Source of the DNA: Lachnospiraceae bacterium
GTDB lineage: Bacteria; Bacillota; Clostridia; Lachnospirales; Lachnospiraceae
NCBI GenBank assembly: GCA_015057585.1
Contig: SVEF01000004.1
Location: forward strand, 62,001 to 126,000
DNA: 64,000 nt
Reading direction: 5' to 3'
The notes beneath the pieces were generated by a model, which made no database searches, was not told the origin of the DNA, and saw nothing but the letters and a program-made list of their open reading frames with translations. Shown here piece after piece: positions 1 to 8,934 of this stretch. The stretch's first letter is position 1, and the number at the start of each line of letters is the position of its first letter. The position numbers and the translations under genes were made by a program.

Positions 1-11
1 GCCCTATCCTT

Positions 12-1331
12 TTATAATCTTGTCTTTACGAAAATATCATAAATTGCTTTGATTGCCTGTTCGAAATCCGCATTTGTCACACCAATGATGATATTTAACT
101 CACTGGAGCCCTGGTCAATCATTTTAATATTGATATTCTGATGTGCCAACGAAGCAAGTACCCTGGCGGCAACACCTCGGTTGGACTTCATGCCGCGTCC
201 CACAACTGCAACCAATGCAAGGTCCGCATCAATTTCAATGCTGTCCGGATGTGCAAGACGGTGCAAGGTAGAAAGAACCACCTGTTCTCTTCCTTCAAAC
301 TCCGGCTGGTGCACAAATACCGACAAAGTATCAATACCGGACGGCATATGCTCAAAGGAAATACCGCTTTCCTCAAACGCCTGCAGTACTTTACGTCCGA
401 AACCTACCTCCGAGTTCATCTTATCCTTTTCAATATTAATAGAAACAAAGCCCTTCTTACCGGCCACACCGGTAATGGTATATTCCGGCTGCTTGCAGGT
501 ACTTTCCACAATCATGGTGCCTTCGTCTTCCGGCTGGTTGGTATTGCGGATATTAATCGGAATACCGCTCTGACGCACCGGGAAGATCGCATCTTCGTGA
601 AGCACGGTAGCTCCCATGTAGGAAAGTTCTCGAAGTTCTTTATATGTAATCGTTGTAATGGCAACCGGGTTATGAATAATCCGCGGATCCGCTACAAGGA
701 ATCCGGATACATCCGTCCAGTTTTCATAAATATCGGCATGCACCGCTCTGGCAAGAATCGAACCGGTAATATCGGAACCGCCTCTGGAAAACGTCTTTAC
801 CTTACCATCCGGCATTGTTCCGTAAAAACCCGGAAGTACCACATTGTCATATTCCCTGACACGGGCTCCCAGCACCTCGTTTGTCTTCTCCGCAAGGAAA
901 TTTCCGCTCTCATCAAAGAAAATCACCTCTGCCGCATCCAAAAACTGATATCCCAGATATGCTGCCATAAGAATCCCGTTTAAATATTCACCTCTGGATG
1001 CCGCATAATCCGAACCCGCACAGTTTTTAAAATTCTCACGGATGGTCGCAAATTCCTCTTCCAGGGAAATACTGAGACTAAGTCCGGTAATGATTTCATC
1101 ATATCTTGCCTTAATCTGCATCAATTCCGTTTCAAATGCGTCTCCTTTTTCTGCAAGTGCATAACAGGCATACAACATATCTGTCACCTTGGTGTCACTT
1201 ACACATCTTTTTCCCGGAGCCGACGGAACCACATAGATTCTGTCCTTATCTGCACGGATAATATTTCCAACTTTGCGGAACTGCTCTGCACTGGCAAGCG
1301 AACTGCCGCCGAATTTTACAACTTTACTCAT
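12..1331 (-). CDS. lysC: Aspartate kinase (monofunctional, two ACT domains)
   Basis: Phosphorylates L-aspartate to aspartyl-4-phosphate, the first step to lysine, threonine, methionine and diaminopimelate. The 439-residue product opens with the amino-acid-kinase signature VKFGGSSLA. Further in it has the substrate loop FSRGGSDITGS and ends in two ACT-type regulatory repeats, seen as GFGRKVLQAFEESGISFEH and the NINIKMIDQGSSELNI region, so feedback control by an end-product amino acid is expected; which one cannot be read. An in-frame ATG lies 14 codons upstream (1373). The start at 1331 is preferred because GGAG sits 9 nt before it and the family begins at this KFGGSS block. It lies 91 nt after the HD gene and has its own promoter-like site, with no room for a lysine riboswitch. 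Confidence 0.95.
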   Translation of the reverse strand: MSKVVKFGGSSLASAEQFRKVGNIIRADKDRIYVVPSAPGKRCVSDTKVTDMLYACYALAEKGDAFETELMQIKARYDEIITGLSLSISLEEEFATIRENFKNCAGSDYAASRGEYLNGILMAAYLGYQFLDAAEVIFFDESGNFLAEKTNEVLGARVREYDNVVLPGFYGTMPDGKVKTFSRGGSDITGSILARAVHADIYENWTDVSGFLVADPRIIHNPVAITTITYKELRELSYMGATVLHEDAIFPVRQSGIPINIRNTNQPEDEGTMIVESTCKQPEYTITGVAGKKGFVSINIEKDKMNSEVGFGRKVLQAFEESGISFEHMPSGIDTLSVFVHQPEFEGREQVVLSTLHRLAHPDSIEIDADLALVAVVGRGMKSNRGVAARVLASLAHQNINIKMIDQGSSELNIIIGVTNADFEQAIKAIYDIFVKTRL

Positions 1332-1387
1332 TCTTCTTTTCTCCATCCCTAGCATTACTGTATGTTTATGCAAAAATCTTTCCTTAT

Positions 1388-1415
1388 ATCATACACGTTT
1401 TTTCGAGATAATCAA
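1388..1415 (-). promoter_or_regulatory. Probable sigma-A promoter of the aspartate kinase gene
   Basis: On the minus strand TTGATT (1415-1410) and TATGAT (1393-1388) are separated by 16 nt, placing the start near 1381, about 50 nt before the ATG at 1331. No terminator hairpin separates it from the upstream HD gene, so read-through is also possible. Confidence 0.45.
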
Positions 1416-1422
1416 GTATTTT

Positions 1423-2079
1423 TTACAAAATCGTCTGCCCGTTGATTACCAGCCGGAACTTTAAAGATAATTTTTCTGCCGCCTTTCTGCAAAGCACCAT
1501 TCGCTCAATGAAGATTTCAAAATAATCCATCACGGCACAAACGGAGGTATCAATGGTCAGATTTAATTCGATGTAGGCATCCTTTTCAACCGTCACATGG
1601 GATTCCTTCGCAGAATAATTCACGCGGTCATGAATATCAAAGGTGGAAAAATCATGATTTCTGACACGGCTCGAACGCACATCCGTCTTATCCGCCAGAA
1701 TCAGCGCCGCAGCCACCGCATTCACCGGGAATGCCGTCGATTCGTCATGATTCCCGATTGCGGTAATGACCGTCGAAATTTCCTCCGGGTCCATTCCCAT
1801 ACGGTCTAAAATACGGAAGGCCATCAGCGCGCCGCTTTGTGCATGGTCCACACGGTTCACCACGTTCCCGATATCATGCAGATAGCCCGCAATTTTTGCC
1901 AGCTCCACTACTCTGTCCGGATACCCGAGCGTAGTAAGAATCTCCCCTGCCACCTGCGCCACTCTGCCCACATGGGTAAAACTGTGCTCCGTATATCCAA
2001 GCGCAATCAGCGATTCGTCTGCCTTCTTAATGTATGTTTTCACTGCTTCATCGTTTACAATATCCTGCCATGTTACCAT
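1423..2079 (-). CDS. HD-domain phosphohydrolase
   Basis: 218-residue soluble protein of the metal-dependent HD superfamily. The metal ligands are visible as an N-terminal His (HSFTHVGRV), the HD doublet in GYLHDIGN, a following His in NRVDHAQSG, and a later Asp in LILADKTDV. HD proteins of this size are usually nucleotidases or phosphodiesterases; the substrate cannot be told. A start nine codons upstream (2106) is possible, but the ATG at 2079 has AAGGAG 9 nt before it. It precedes aspartate kinase on the same strand and may be co-transcribed, but nothing ties it to amino-acid synthesis. Confidence 0.85.
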   Translation of the reverse strand: MVTWQDIVNDEAVKTYIKKADESLIALGYTEHSFTHVGRVAQVAGEILTTLGYPDRVVELAKIAGYLHDIGNVVNRVDHAQSGALMAFRILDRMGMDPEEISTVITAIGNHDESTAFPVNAVAAALILADKTDVRSSRVRNHDFSTFDIHDRVNYSAKESHVTVEKDAYIELNLTIDTSVCAVMDYFEIFIERMVLCRKAAEKLSLKFRLVINGQTIL

Positions 2080-2136
2080 GATTCTTCTCCTTTCTTTCCA
2101 AGACAAACGCAGGAAACCATTTCCGGCCCGTACGTT

Positions 2137-4203
2137 CTAATAAATATTGTAGTGATTTTCCCCGCGTACAAATACAGGAATTACAGCAAGAGGCGCCTCA
2201 GCAACTACTGTCTGCCCTCCTTCGTACACTTTCCCAGTGTAACTTTCTGTCCAGACTTCACCTTCCGGAAGATATACGGAACGCACTGTCACGCCCTCTT
2301 CCATCACCGGTGCCACCAAAAGATCCGGTCCGAACATATACTGGTCTTCGGTTTCCCACGCCGTTTTATCCTTATAAAAATCATAAAACATCGGACGCAT
2401 CACCGGAGAACCGTTCTCACTTGCAGTTTTCATACATTCCCGGATATAAGGGCGGAGTCTCTCACGGATCAGCAAATAGTTCTTCAGAATTTCAAAATTA
2501 TCCTCACCAAAGCTCCACACTTCGTTGTCCTGACCGGAAGTCAACTGACGTACACCGTCAATAAATTCCTCTTCTCTTTCATACCACGGGGAACGTTCTC
2601 CATGCATACGGAATACCGGGCAAAATGCGCCCCAGGCAAACCAACGCACCAGAAGTTCTTTAAATTTCGGGTTGGAAATGTCACCACCGACAAAACCGCC
2701 GATATCAGAAGTCCACCAAGGAATTCCTGCCAGACACATATTCAGACCTGCCTGCAGCTGCTCCCGCATCGCACGGAACGACGAGTGGATGTCACCGGAC
2801 CAGGTCAGTACGCCATATTTCTGGCTTCCGGCCCAGGCACAACGTACCAGACTTAATATATCACGTTCTCCCTCTTTCTTCAAACCATCATAGAAACCTT
2901 TTGCATACATGACCGGATAAATATTGGTGCACTGCAGCGCAGGTCCTGCAAAATACCGGTAATTGTCGAAATCATACGGGCCATACTCCGGTTCCGCTTC
3001 ATCCAGCCAAAAGCATCGGATGCCTTTCTTATAATAATTTTCTTTGCACTTTTCCCAGACGAACTCCCGTGCTCCCGGATGTGTTGCATCATAAAATACG
3101 GTGTTGCCCATCCAGCTCATGTGATAATTCATACCACGGTCCGGATTGACAAGATATCCCTTATCCGACATTTCCCCGTAGTTCTCGCTGCGCTCGTCAA
3201 TCGTCGGCCATACAGAAACGACCGTCTCAATGCCGAGGTCCTTTAGTTCCTTCACCATTCCTTCCGGGTCCGGCCAGTCTCTTGTTTCAAACTTAAACTC
3301 ACCCTGTCTCGTCCAGTGAAAAAAATCCACCACAATTGCGTCCATCGGAAGTCCCAGCGCCTTGTGCTTTCTCGCCACCGCAAGAAGTTCCTCCTGATTG
3401 CGGTACCTTAACTTACACTGCCAGTAGCCAAGTCCGTATTCCGGCATCCTCGGAGTCCTTCCTGTTGCCGCACTGTACTGTTCCTCCAGTTCGGCAGGGG
3501 CGTCCCCGGCCGTAATAAAATAGTCCAGTTTCTTTGTGCTCTTTGCTACCCATTCCGTCTTATTCGTGCCAAACGTTGCCGTTCCGATGGCCGGATTGTT
3601 CCAGAAAAATCCGTAGCCGCGGCTGGAAATGTAAAACGGAACACTCGCCTGTGAATTTCTGTGAGCCAGCTCCAGCGTAGCACCTTTTTTATCAAGATTT
3701 CTCTCCTGATACTGTCCCATACCAAAAATTTTTTCATCATCAAATGCTTCAAAACGCGCCACCAGTGTGTAATCCGTACTGCCCTGAATCGGCTTTAATT
3801 CTCTGGCGTCCACCCGCAGCGGTACACAGTAACGGTTGATACGGTTGCGGTTTCTCCAATACTCCGCAGTCAAAAGTTCCCCTCTCTGGTTATAAAAACT
3901 GATCCAACCTTCATAAGACACCTTTGCGGTAATCTTACCGTTTGTCAGCTGCCATTCCTTTGCAGTCTGATGGTACCTGGCATATTCCTCCGACTGATAC
4001 CACGGATCCGTCACATCAATTTCTGCCGATGTAATGTTTGCCTTACACGCTTCCACCGGTTCTGTCAGTGCCCAGTCATTTTCATCCATCTTCGGTTCCG
4101 CCGTCATACGTACACGCAGCGAATTTTTCCCCCACGGTTCAATCCAAACCTGCGTCCTGTTCTCTGCCAGAATCAATCTGTTGTTTTCTTCATATATTCT
4201 CAT
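2137..4203 (-). CDS. Glycoside hydrolase family 31, alpha-xylosidase-like
   Basis: 688-residue GH31 enzyme without a signal peptide, so probably cytoplasmic. The N-terminal beta-sandwich is followed by the TIM barrel. The catalytic nucleophile region reads FWLDEAEPE with the Asp at residue 401, and the acid/base is the Asp at 471 in WSGDIHSS. The FW-D-A/EPE form is typical of the alpha-xylosidase branch of GH31 rather than of alpha-glucosidases such as MalA. It would remove alpha-1,6-xylose from the non-reducing end of xyloglucan oligosaccharides. It lies downstream of the GH74 gene on the same strand with only 47 nt between them, which supports that role. AAGGAG lies 8 nt before the ATG. Substrate is inferred from family and context. 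Confidence 0.9.
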   Translation of the reverse strand: MRIYEENNRLILAENRTQVWIEPWGKNSLRVRMTAEPKMDENDWALTEPVEACKANITSAEIDVTDPWYQSEEYARYHQTAKEWQLTNGKITAKVSYEGWISFYNQRGELLTAEYWRNRNRINRYCVPLRVDARELKPIQGSTDYTLVARFEAFDDEKIFGMGQYQERNLDKKGATLELAHRNSQASVPFYISSRGYGFFWNNPAIGTATFGTNKTEWVAKSTKKLDYFITAGDAPAELEEQYSAATGRTPRMPEYGLGYWQCKLRYRNQEELLAVARKHKALGLPMDAIVVDFFHWTRQGEFKFETRDWPDPEGMVKELKDLGIETVVSVWPTIDERSENYGEMSDKGYLVNPDRGMNYHMSWMGNTVFYDATHPGAREFVWEKCKENYYKKGIRCFWLDEAEPEYGPYDFDNYRYFAGPALQCTNIYPVMYAKGFYDGLKKEGERDILSLVRCAWAGSQKYGVLTWSGDIHSSFRAMREQLQAGLNMCLAGIPWWTSDIGGFVGGDISNPKFKELLVRWFAWGAFCPVFRMHGERSPWYEREEEFIDGVRQLTSGQDNEVWSFGEDNFEILKNYLLIRERLRPYIRECMKTASENGSPVMRPMFYDFYKDKTAWETEDQYMFGPDLLVAPVMEEGVTVRSVYLPEGEVWTESYTGKVYEGGQTVVAEAPLAVIPVFVRGENHYNIY

Positions 4204-4250
4204 ATCGTGTTCTCCTTCTTTTCTCTGTCCCCGTTATGAAAAAACGGTAT

Positions 4251-6584
4251 CTACATTGGTTCCCCGTAAACAAGTCCCCGCGACCCCGTCGCAAGAAAGA
4301 ACCGTCCGAAGGTCCGGCTGTCTCCGTCTATACTTAGGATTTCTCCGAACATCTGCCTGTCAGTATTGATCCGCTCCCATGTCAGGGCATCATCAAAGGA
4401 ACGGTAAAAGCCGTACTCACCCTTTACCGTACCGCACATATAAATCGCTTTATTTTCTCCGAGATAGGTTCCCTGCGGACGCAAGATTCCCAGTCCCACA
4501 CGATACACGGTCTCATTCTCCCGGGTCAGGTGCTCCGCTGTAAGTTCATCCGTCTCTTCCTTATAAATCAACTTCCAAAGACCGTGTTCACCGAGTGCCA
4601 TATAAAAAATCCCGCTCCGGCCGGCATCCGCCCGGACTTCTGTCTTGTTCGCACAATCAATCAAATGAAAGTCTACCGTCGGAAAACCTTCCGGCATACT
4701 TCTCTCAAGGAAGGTATGGCCTCCGTCCTTGCTGATATAACATTGGGAAGCTTCCCCGAAACCATAAAACAGATGATTTTTTACACGGTCGGAAAATACT
4801 TTTACTCCTCTGCTTGCCTCAACCGGACATCCGGCCTTATCATAAACCCTGCTCTGCACGAAGGTCTGTCCGCCATCGTTGCTCACCAGGATGCTATCCG
4901 CCGGTAATTCAATCCCGTCAGCCAGACTCCAAACAAGATTCTTGCAGTTCTCCGACATCGCAATCCAGCCGGAATTTACATTCGGTTGCTCTATCCGGTG
5001 CAAAATCCTGTCTGTTTTTTCGCTCAGACCAAACGGCATTGCAAGACGTTCAAACGTCTCACCGGCATCCTTTGTCACAATCAGTCCGCCCTTTGTCTTT
5101 CCCTTCCAGTTTCCCCGCGGTGTCACCACAAAGCAGGCCGGATCAGTCTCGGAATAATCTGCATTGATACATGTAATATACCGGTTCCCCTCTGCATCGT
5201 CAAAGGAATTCCGACACGACGCAGTGAGATTGCGAAACGCAAAGCCGCCTAAATCACCGACAATATCAATCACCTGTACCGGACCGGCGTTCGGACTGTA
5301 TACATTCAAATGTACCGTTTCTTCAATTCCGTCACACCAATCGGAAAAGACGACCGTCTCTTCCGTCAGGTTTTGTGTCCGGAACACCCCGGTTCCGGAA
5401 TTAAACCACGCAACCTCTTTATTATGCGGGTCAATCTTGATATCGCTCATCCAATGAAGCAGGGAATGACCGCCGTTAAATTCCGGTCTCATATACGATG
5501 TACGGAATGCCAGTTTCCCGACACTCAAATCATACAAAATGCATTCCCATGTAGTTCCGTAGTCAAAAGAACGGTATACGATGTCTCCGTCCCCCTTACA
5601 AAGTGTGGTTGTCACCAAAAGTCCCGGCATTGCACGGGTGCTTGAAATTCCGCCAAACCCATAGGTCAGGGCAGAACCTGTTTCCTTCCCTGTTTGCACT
5701 CCGTTCTCTGTCGCAGGATATGGCGTAATATCTTCGTACCCTTTGATTCTTCCGTCATCATCAAAGGAATAACGTAACACCTTTCCTCCCAGTGTATCCC
5801 CGGAATCGCAACTGTATCCCAGTTCCGTGATATACGAATACTGTCCGGTCTGTGCCAGTGTAACATAAAGATACTTACCGTCATAGTCGTAACGTTCTCC
5901 TACATAACCTGACCACTTCGATTCCGGAATCACCGCATTTTCCGGTTGCGGCATCGGAGCAAAGGTTTCTCCGTCATCATAAGACACATATAACGTAGTT
6001 CCGCGACATCCGTTTCTGTCGCCGGTCGTAACTCCTGCACCCGCAGCTACCAGCATGCCGCGCTTTTCCTGTGATGCCCAAACAAAAGTCAGATATTCCT
6101 CTCCGCCTACGGTTCTCTTCTCCCAGGTTTCTCCTTCATCGCGGCTGAGTAACAATCCTCCCTGCTGACTGGCAAAATAGAGCGTACCGTTCGCGCAAAC
6201 CAAACGGTATCCTGTCCCGCGTCCGTTCCTGTTCCCATGGACAGGCGTCGGAATATGGCGATACACAAACTGCCTGCCGCCATCCTGCGATACTGCCAAA
6301 ACACCCCGGTCAGTATAATCCACACCACACGCAATGTAGAGTTTTCCCTCTTCCTTCTCATTTAACGCAATCGCAATCGGAAAAGTTTCATCCAACCGTT
6401 CCATCGTCACATGGTCAATCAGACTCTTCCAGGATTCCGTCTCTTTCTCATAACGGTATGTTCCGCCGATGTCCGTCCGGCAATACAGTACATCCGGCCG
6501 GACGTTATCAAATACAAAACCGGTCACATAGCCGCCACCCGGAATTGGAGCATTGTTATATCGATATGGTATCTTTTTTATCAT
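4251..6584 (-). CDS. Glycoside hydrolase family 74-like xyloglucanase
   Basis: 777-residue protein built of BNR/sialidase-like beta-propeller repeats. The N-terminal GGGYVTGFVF and CRTDIGGTYRYE blocks match GH74 endo-xyloglucanases and oligoxyloglucan-specific cellobiohydrolases; Asp38 in RTDIGG would be the general base, and Asp444 in VGDLGGF the acid. Repeated SxDxGxTF (Asp-box) motifs, such as SQDGGRQF, SRDEGETW, SNDGGQTF and SKDGGHTF, mark the propeller blades. There is no signal peptide: the product starts MIKKIPYRYN. Most characterised GH74 enzymes are secreted, so either this one acts on imported oligosaccharides or it leaves the cell by another route. It probably forms an operon with the downstream GH31 gene. 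Confidence 0.85.
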   Translation of the reverse strand: MIKKIPYRYNNAPIPGGGYVTGFVFDNVRPDVLYCRTDIGGTYRYEKETESWKSLIDHVTMERLDETFPIAIALNEKEEGKLYIACGVDYTDRGVLAVSQDGGRQFVYRHIPTPVHGNRNGRGTGYRLVCANGTLYFASQQGGLLLSRDEGETWEKRTVGGEEYLTFVWASQEKRGMLVAAGAGVTTGDRNGCRGTTLYVSYDDGETFAPMPQPENAVIPESKWSGYVGERYDYDGKYLYVTLAQTGQYSYITELGYSCDSGDTLGGKVLRYSFDDDGRIKGYEDITPYPATENGVQTGKETGSALTYGFGGISSTRAMPGLLVTTTLCKGDGDIVYRSFDYGTTWECILYDLSVGKLAFRTSYMRPEFNGGHSLLHWMSDIKIDPHNKEVAWFNSGTGVFRTQNLTEETVVFSDWCDGIEETVHLNVYSPNAGPVQVIDIVGDLGGFAFRNLTASCRNSFDDAEGNRYITCINADYSETDPACFVVTPRGNWKGKTKGGLIVTKDAGETFERLAMPFGLSEKTDRILHRIEQPNVNSGWIAMSENCKNLVWSLADGIELPADSILVSNDGGQTFVQSRVYDKAGCPVEASRGVKVFSDRVKNHLFYGFGEASQCYISKDGGHTFLERSMPEGFPTVDFHLIDCANKTEVRADAGRSGIFYMALGEHGLWKLIYKEETDELTAEHLTRENETVYRVGLGILRPQGTYLGENKAIYMCGTVKGEYGFYRSFDDALTWERINTDRQMFGEILSIDGDSRTFGRFFLATGSRGLVYGEPM

Positions 6585-6629
6585 GTGTGCACCCCCGCTG
6601 TCTCTGTTTTAAACTTCTGCTTAGTACCA

Positions 6630-6684
6630 TTATAACAAAGACCGCAGTTTCTTCCACTGTCATAATTATAGAAGAAGTGCGGTC
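6630..6684 (-). terminator. Hairpin terminator after the CE1 esterase gene
   Basis: On the minus strand an imperfect stem pairs GACCGCA-TTCTTC (6684-6671) with GAAGAA-TGCGGTC (6654-6640), followed by TTTGTTATA. It lies 17 nt after the esterase stop. The TATAAT in its tail (6634-6629) could serve as -10 of the GH74 gene, though no good -35 is visible. Confidence 0.55.
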
Positions 6685-6701
6685 ATTTTCTTTGTTACTC
6701 T

Positions 6702-7757
6702 TTATTCAGCAAAATACTCCGGATCAAACACAAGCTGGACAAAGTTATAAAAGCCCAAATACCACACCTGGAAATCATGGGCGCCTTTTACCTCATGCCA
6801 CATAAAGTTTTGCTCTGTAAAACGTTCTGTCTTTTCTGTCAGGCCGCGTGTCGCATTCTTTGCACTGGCAAGTGCAATTCCGTCACTAAGGCCGCAAATA
6901 TTATAAAAATAATGAATCCGGTATTCCTCCGGAAACTCTTTGAGTTTCTCTGCGATGACATCGGAAGAATAGCTCGTCGGCGCTGCCGAAAATGCACCGT
7001 ACCAGCCAAACAGATCCAAACACTCGCATAAGCCGATATTGATGGTCTGCATTCCTCCCATCGAAAGTCCTGCCATAGCACGATGGGTCCGGGTTGCCGT
7101 CATATCATAGCCATCTGCATGATACTCCGCATATGTGGCATAATTTGCCTCAATGTACGGTATCAGATCATTGCGCAACTCCTGACCGAATACATAAAAT
7201 GCATTGTGGTCTGCATTTTTGTTGGCAAAATCCGCACCGGAACGGCCATTTGCAGCCACCACGATAAACGGTTCAATATCACCGCTCTCCGCGAGATTAT
7301 CCATCATCAGCTTCACCTTGGAAAAACTCCCTGTCATCCCCCACTCGGTTTCATCTCCGCCAATACCATGCATCAGATACAGGACATTGTACTGCTTTGT
7401 CTCATCATATCCTTTCGGCAGATAGACATAAGCGTATTTGGTCATTGGACTTTTATCTCCGTAATAGTCATATGTCGGGTACTCAATATGCTCAATCTTT
7501 CCGGAAAAATTTTTATTGTATTTTGTATAGCGTACCGGAATCATACTGTCTTCTATTTTTGCAGGCTCGTACGTTGGCGTTGGCGCCGGTGTTTCTGTCG
7601 GTGCCGATGTTTGTGTCGGCGCCGGCGAATCGGTTGGCTTCATCGTTGGTTCCTCCTGACCCTGGTTTTCCGGTTGCTGTTGCTCCGATACATTACATGC
7701 TGCCACTCCCAATACAAGCAGTAATAGGAACAAAAAAACAGTCCTCTCTCGTTTCAT
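6702..7757 (-). CDS. Lipoprotein esterase, CE1/esterase-D type
   Basis: 351-residue lipoprotein. A basic N-terminus and hydrophobic stretch end in the lipobox LGVAAC, followed by a Thr/Pro-rich linker (about residues 30-65, PTPT-type repeats) and an alpha/beta-hydrolase of the esterase-D/CE1 family. The nucleophile is Ser232 in GLSMGG, the oxyanion segment is LMHGIGGDE, and the catalytic His is His327 in GAHDFQVW. CE1 members are feruloyl or acetyl-xylan esterases, so de-esterification of plant hemicellulose at the cell surface is likely. The start at 7757 is preceded by GGAGGAAG; the upstream ATG at 7775 overlaps that ribosome site and is rejected. It sits upstream of the GH74-GH31 pair, with a terminator between. 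Confidence 0.85.
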   Translation of the reverse strand: MKRERTVFLFLLLLVLGVAACNVSEQQQPENQGQEEPTMKPTDSPAPTQTSAPTETPAPTPTYEPAKIEDSMIPVRYTKYNKNFSGKIEHIEYPTYDYYGDKSPMTKYAYVYLPKGYDETKQYNVLYLMHGIGGDETEWGMTGSFSKVKLMMDNLAESGDIEPFIVVAANGRSGADFANKNADHNAFYVFGQELRNDLIPYIEANYATYAEYHADGYDMTATRTHRAMAGLSMGGMQTINIGLCECLDLFGWYGAFSAAPTSYSSDVIAEKLKEFPEEYRIHYFYNICGLSDGIALASAKNATRGLTEKTERFTEQNFMWHEVKGAHDFQVWYLGFYNFVQLVFDPEYFAE

Positions 7758-7866
7758 AGTTTCTTCCTCCTCCATATAGTAACATCATCGTACCCCGTTC
7801 CATCCGCGATTGCAACGCAGAGACTATCATCTTCTTCTCATTTTACGGCATTTTCTTTACTTGTTC

Positions 7867-7895
7867 TTGACCTTTTTCCTATCTTCTTATACACT
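7867..7895 (+). promoter_or_regulatory. Possible promoter of the methionine sulfoxide reductase gene
   Basis: TTGACC (7867-7872) is 17 nt from TACACT (7890-7895); the start would fall close to 7902, about 27 nt before the ATG. The -10 is a 4-of-6 match, so the call is tentative. Confidence 0.4.
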
Positions 7896-7928
7896 GATGC
7901 TATCATTATTTTGAAAGTGAGAACTGCT

Positions 7929-8438
7929 ATGTCCGAAACACACCTTGAATTTTACCCGGCCGAGAAAAAAGAATTGTATGCTCTCTTAAAGGAACAGTTA
8001 ACAGCCCTGACCGACGGAGAGCCTCATGTGATTCCAAATCTCGCAAACGCGTCAGCCCTGATTTACGATGCATTGTCCGATGTCAACTGGGCCGGCTTTT
8101 ATACCGTAGAAACCGATTCCTCCACAGGAAAGGAGTATCTGCTCCTCGGTCCGTTCCAGGGGAAAACCGCCTGTATCCGGATTCCGTCCGGCAGAGGGGT
8201 TTGCGGCACCGCTATGGCGACCGGTGAAATCCAGCTCATAAAAAATGTGCACGAGTTCCCGGGACACATTGCCTGTGATTCTGCATCCAATTCCGAAATC
8301 GTTCTTCCTATTTATAAAGAAGGCAAAGTAGTTGCCGTGCTGGATATTGACAGTCCGAAACTTTCCCGCTTTGATGAGGAAGATAAAAACGGATTACAAA
8401 AATTAGTGGAAATACTCGAAAAGGCCTGTGAGTTTTAA
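7929..8438 (+). CDS. msrC: Free methionine-(R)-sulfoxide reductase, GAF type
   Basis: 169-residue cytosolic GAF-domain enzyme that reduces free L-methionine-(R)-sulfoxide with thioredoxin-type electrons. It carries the fRMsr signatures NWAGFY, GPFQGKTAC, GRGVCG, and EFPGHIACD followed by SEIVLPI. The three conserved cysteines (in TAC, GVC and IAC) that form the catalytic and resolving set are all present. A TTG six codons upstream (7911) could extend it, but the ATG at 7929 fits the family N-terminus. It precedes the PerR-type regulator and reverse rubrerythrin, so the block as a whole deals with oxidative damage. A terminator overlaps its stop codon. Confidence 0.92.
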   Translation: MSETHLEFYPAEKKELYALLKEQLTALTDGEPHVIPNLANASALIYDALSDVNWAGFYTVETDSSTGKEYLLLGPFQGKTACIRIPSGRGVCGTAMATGEIQLIKNVHEFPGHIACDSASNSEIVLPIYKEGKVVAVLDIDSPKLSRFDEEDKNGLQKLVEILEKACEF

Positions 8439-8454
8439 TTCACAGGCTTTTTTT
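8424..8454 (+). terminator. Rho-independent terminator overlapping the fRMsr stop
   Basis: GCCTGTGA (8424-8431) pairs with TCACAGGC (8440-8447), followed by seven T. The loop contains the stop codon of the sulfoxide reductase gene, so translation termination and transcript termination overlap. Confidence 0.9.
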
Positions 8455-8455
8455 A

Positions 8456-8503
8456 TTGACAGAGAGTCTGTTTTTATTTATAATAATAGTAACGATTATT
8501 GTT
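8456..8503 (+). promoter_or_regulatory. Consensus promoter and probable PerR/Fur autoregulatory box
   Basis: TTGACA (8456-8461), a 17-nt spacer and TATAAT (8479-8484) form a full-consensus promoter for the Fur-family gene. Directly after the -10 lies AATAGTAACGATTATTGTT (8485-8503), an imperfect dyad matching the perfect palindrome before the rubrerythrin gene at 13 of 19 positions. Inference: the regulator binds over its own start site and represses itself. Confidence 0.75.
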
Positions 8504-8530
8504 TATTTTTCTAAAGAAAGGATTTTACCT

Positions 8531-8914
8531 ATGGCAGGAACCAAATTCAGCCGGCAACGCCAGGCTATCGTCGATTATCTCTGCAGCACTACCGAACATC
8601 CGACCGCAGATACCGTTTATCAGCATGTTCGTGAGGTCTACCCAAACGTCAGTCTCGGCACTGTTTACCGCAATTTAAGTTTGCTGGCGGACGAAGGAGA
8701 AATCTTGCGTCTGACCTGCGGTGACGGCTCCGATCATTTTGACGGAAACCTGAAACCACACTATCACTTTCTCTGTAACAGCTGTAAGTCGGTCTGGGAT
8801 CTCCCGATGGAGCCGGTCAGTCACATTGACATCATTGCCGCAGCAGGATTTGCCGGAACAATCGAAGGGCACACCCTTCTTTTCCATGGCGAATGTCCTC
8901 GTTGCAAAAAATAA
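8531..8914 (+). CDS. Fur-family transcriptional regulator, PerR-like
   Basis: 127-residue metalloregulator. The winged helix (about residues 1-75) contains TADTVYQHVREVYPNVSLGTVYRNL, described here by its ends TADTVYQH and GTVYRNLSLL. The metal-binding part has DHFDGN, the HYHFLC segment, and two CxxC pairs (CNSC and CPRC) for a structural zinc. The Asp in the DHFDGN segment is as in PerR peroxide sensors, which use an Asp/His site for iron-catalysed oxidation, but Fur or Zur roles cannot be excluded. The start at 8531 follows AAGGA; an upstream in-frame extension would encode a hydrophobic leader that the family lacks. It lies between two peroxide-defence genes and has box-like operators in front of itself and of the rubrerythrin gene. 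Confidence 0.88.
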   Translation: MAGTKFSRQRQAIVDYLCSTTEHPTADTVYQHVREVYPNVSLGTVYRNLSLLADEGEILRLTCGDGSDHFDGNLKPHYHFLCNSCKSVWDLPMEPVSHIDIIAAAGFAGTIEGHTLLFHGECPRCKK

Positions 8915-8934
8915 GAATAATTATCATTTTGTTA

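Noticed and set aside
141-983. Long plus-strand open frame opposite aspartate kinase
   Set aside because: It is antisense to a clear gene, with no ribosome site or family features.
1332-1422. Lysine riboswitch before aspartate kinase
   Set aside because: Only 91 nt separate it from the preceding gene, too short for the L box, and no such fold was seen.
8456-8530. Hydrophobic N-terminal extension of the Fur-family regulator
   Set aside because: This stretch holds the promoter and operator; the family starts at the ATG at 8531.
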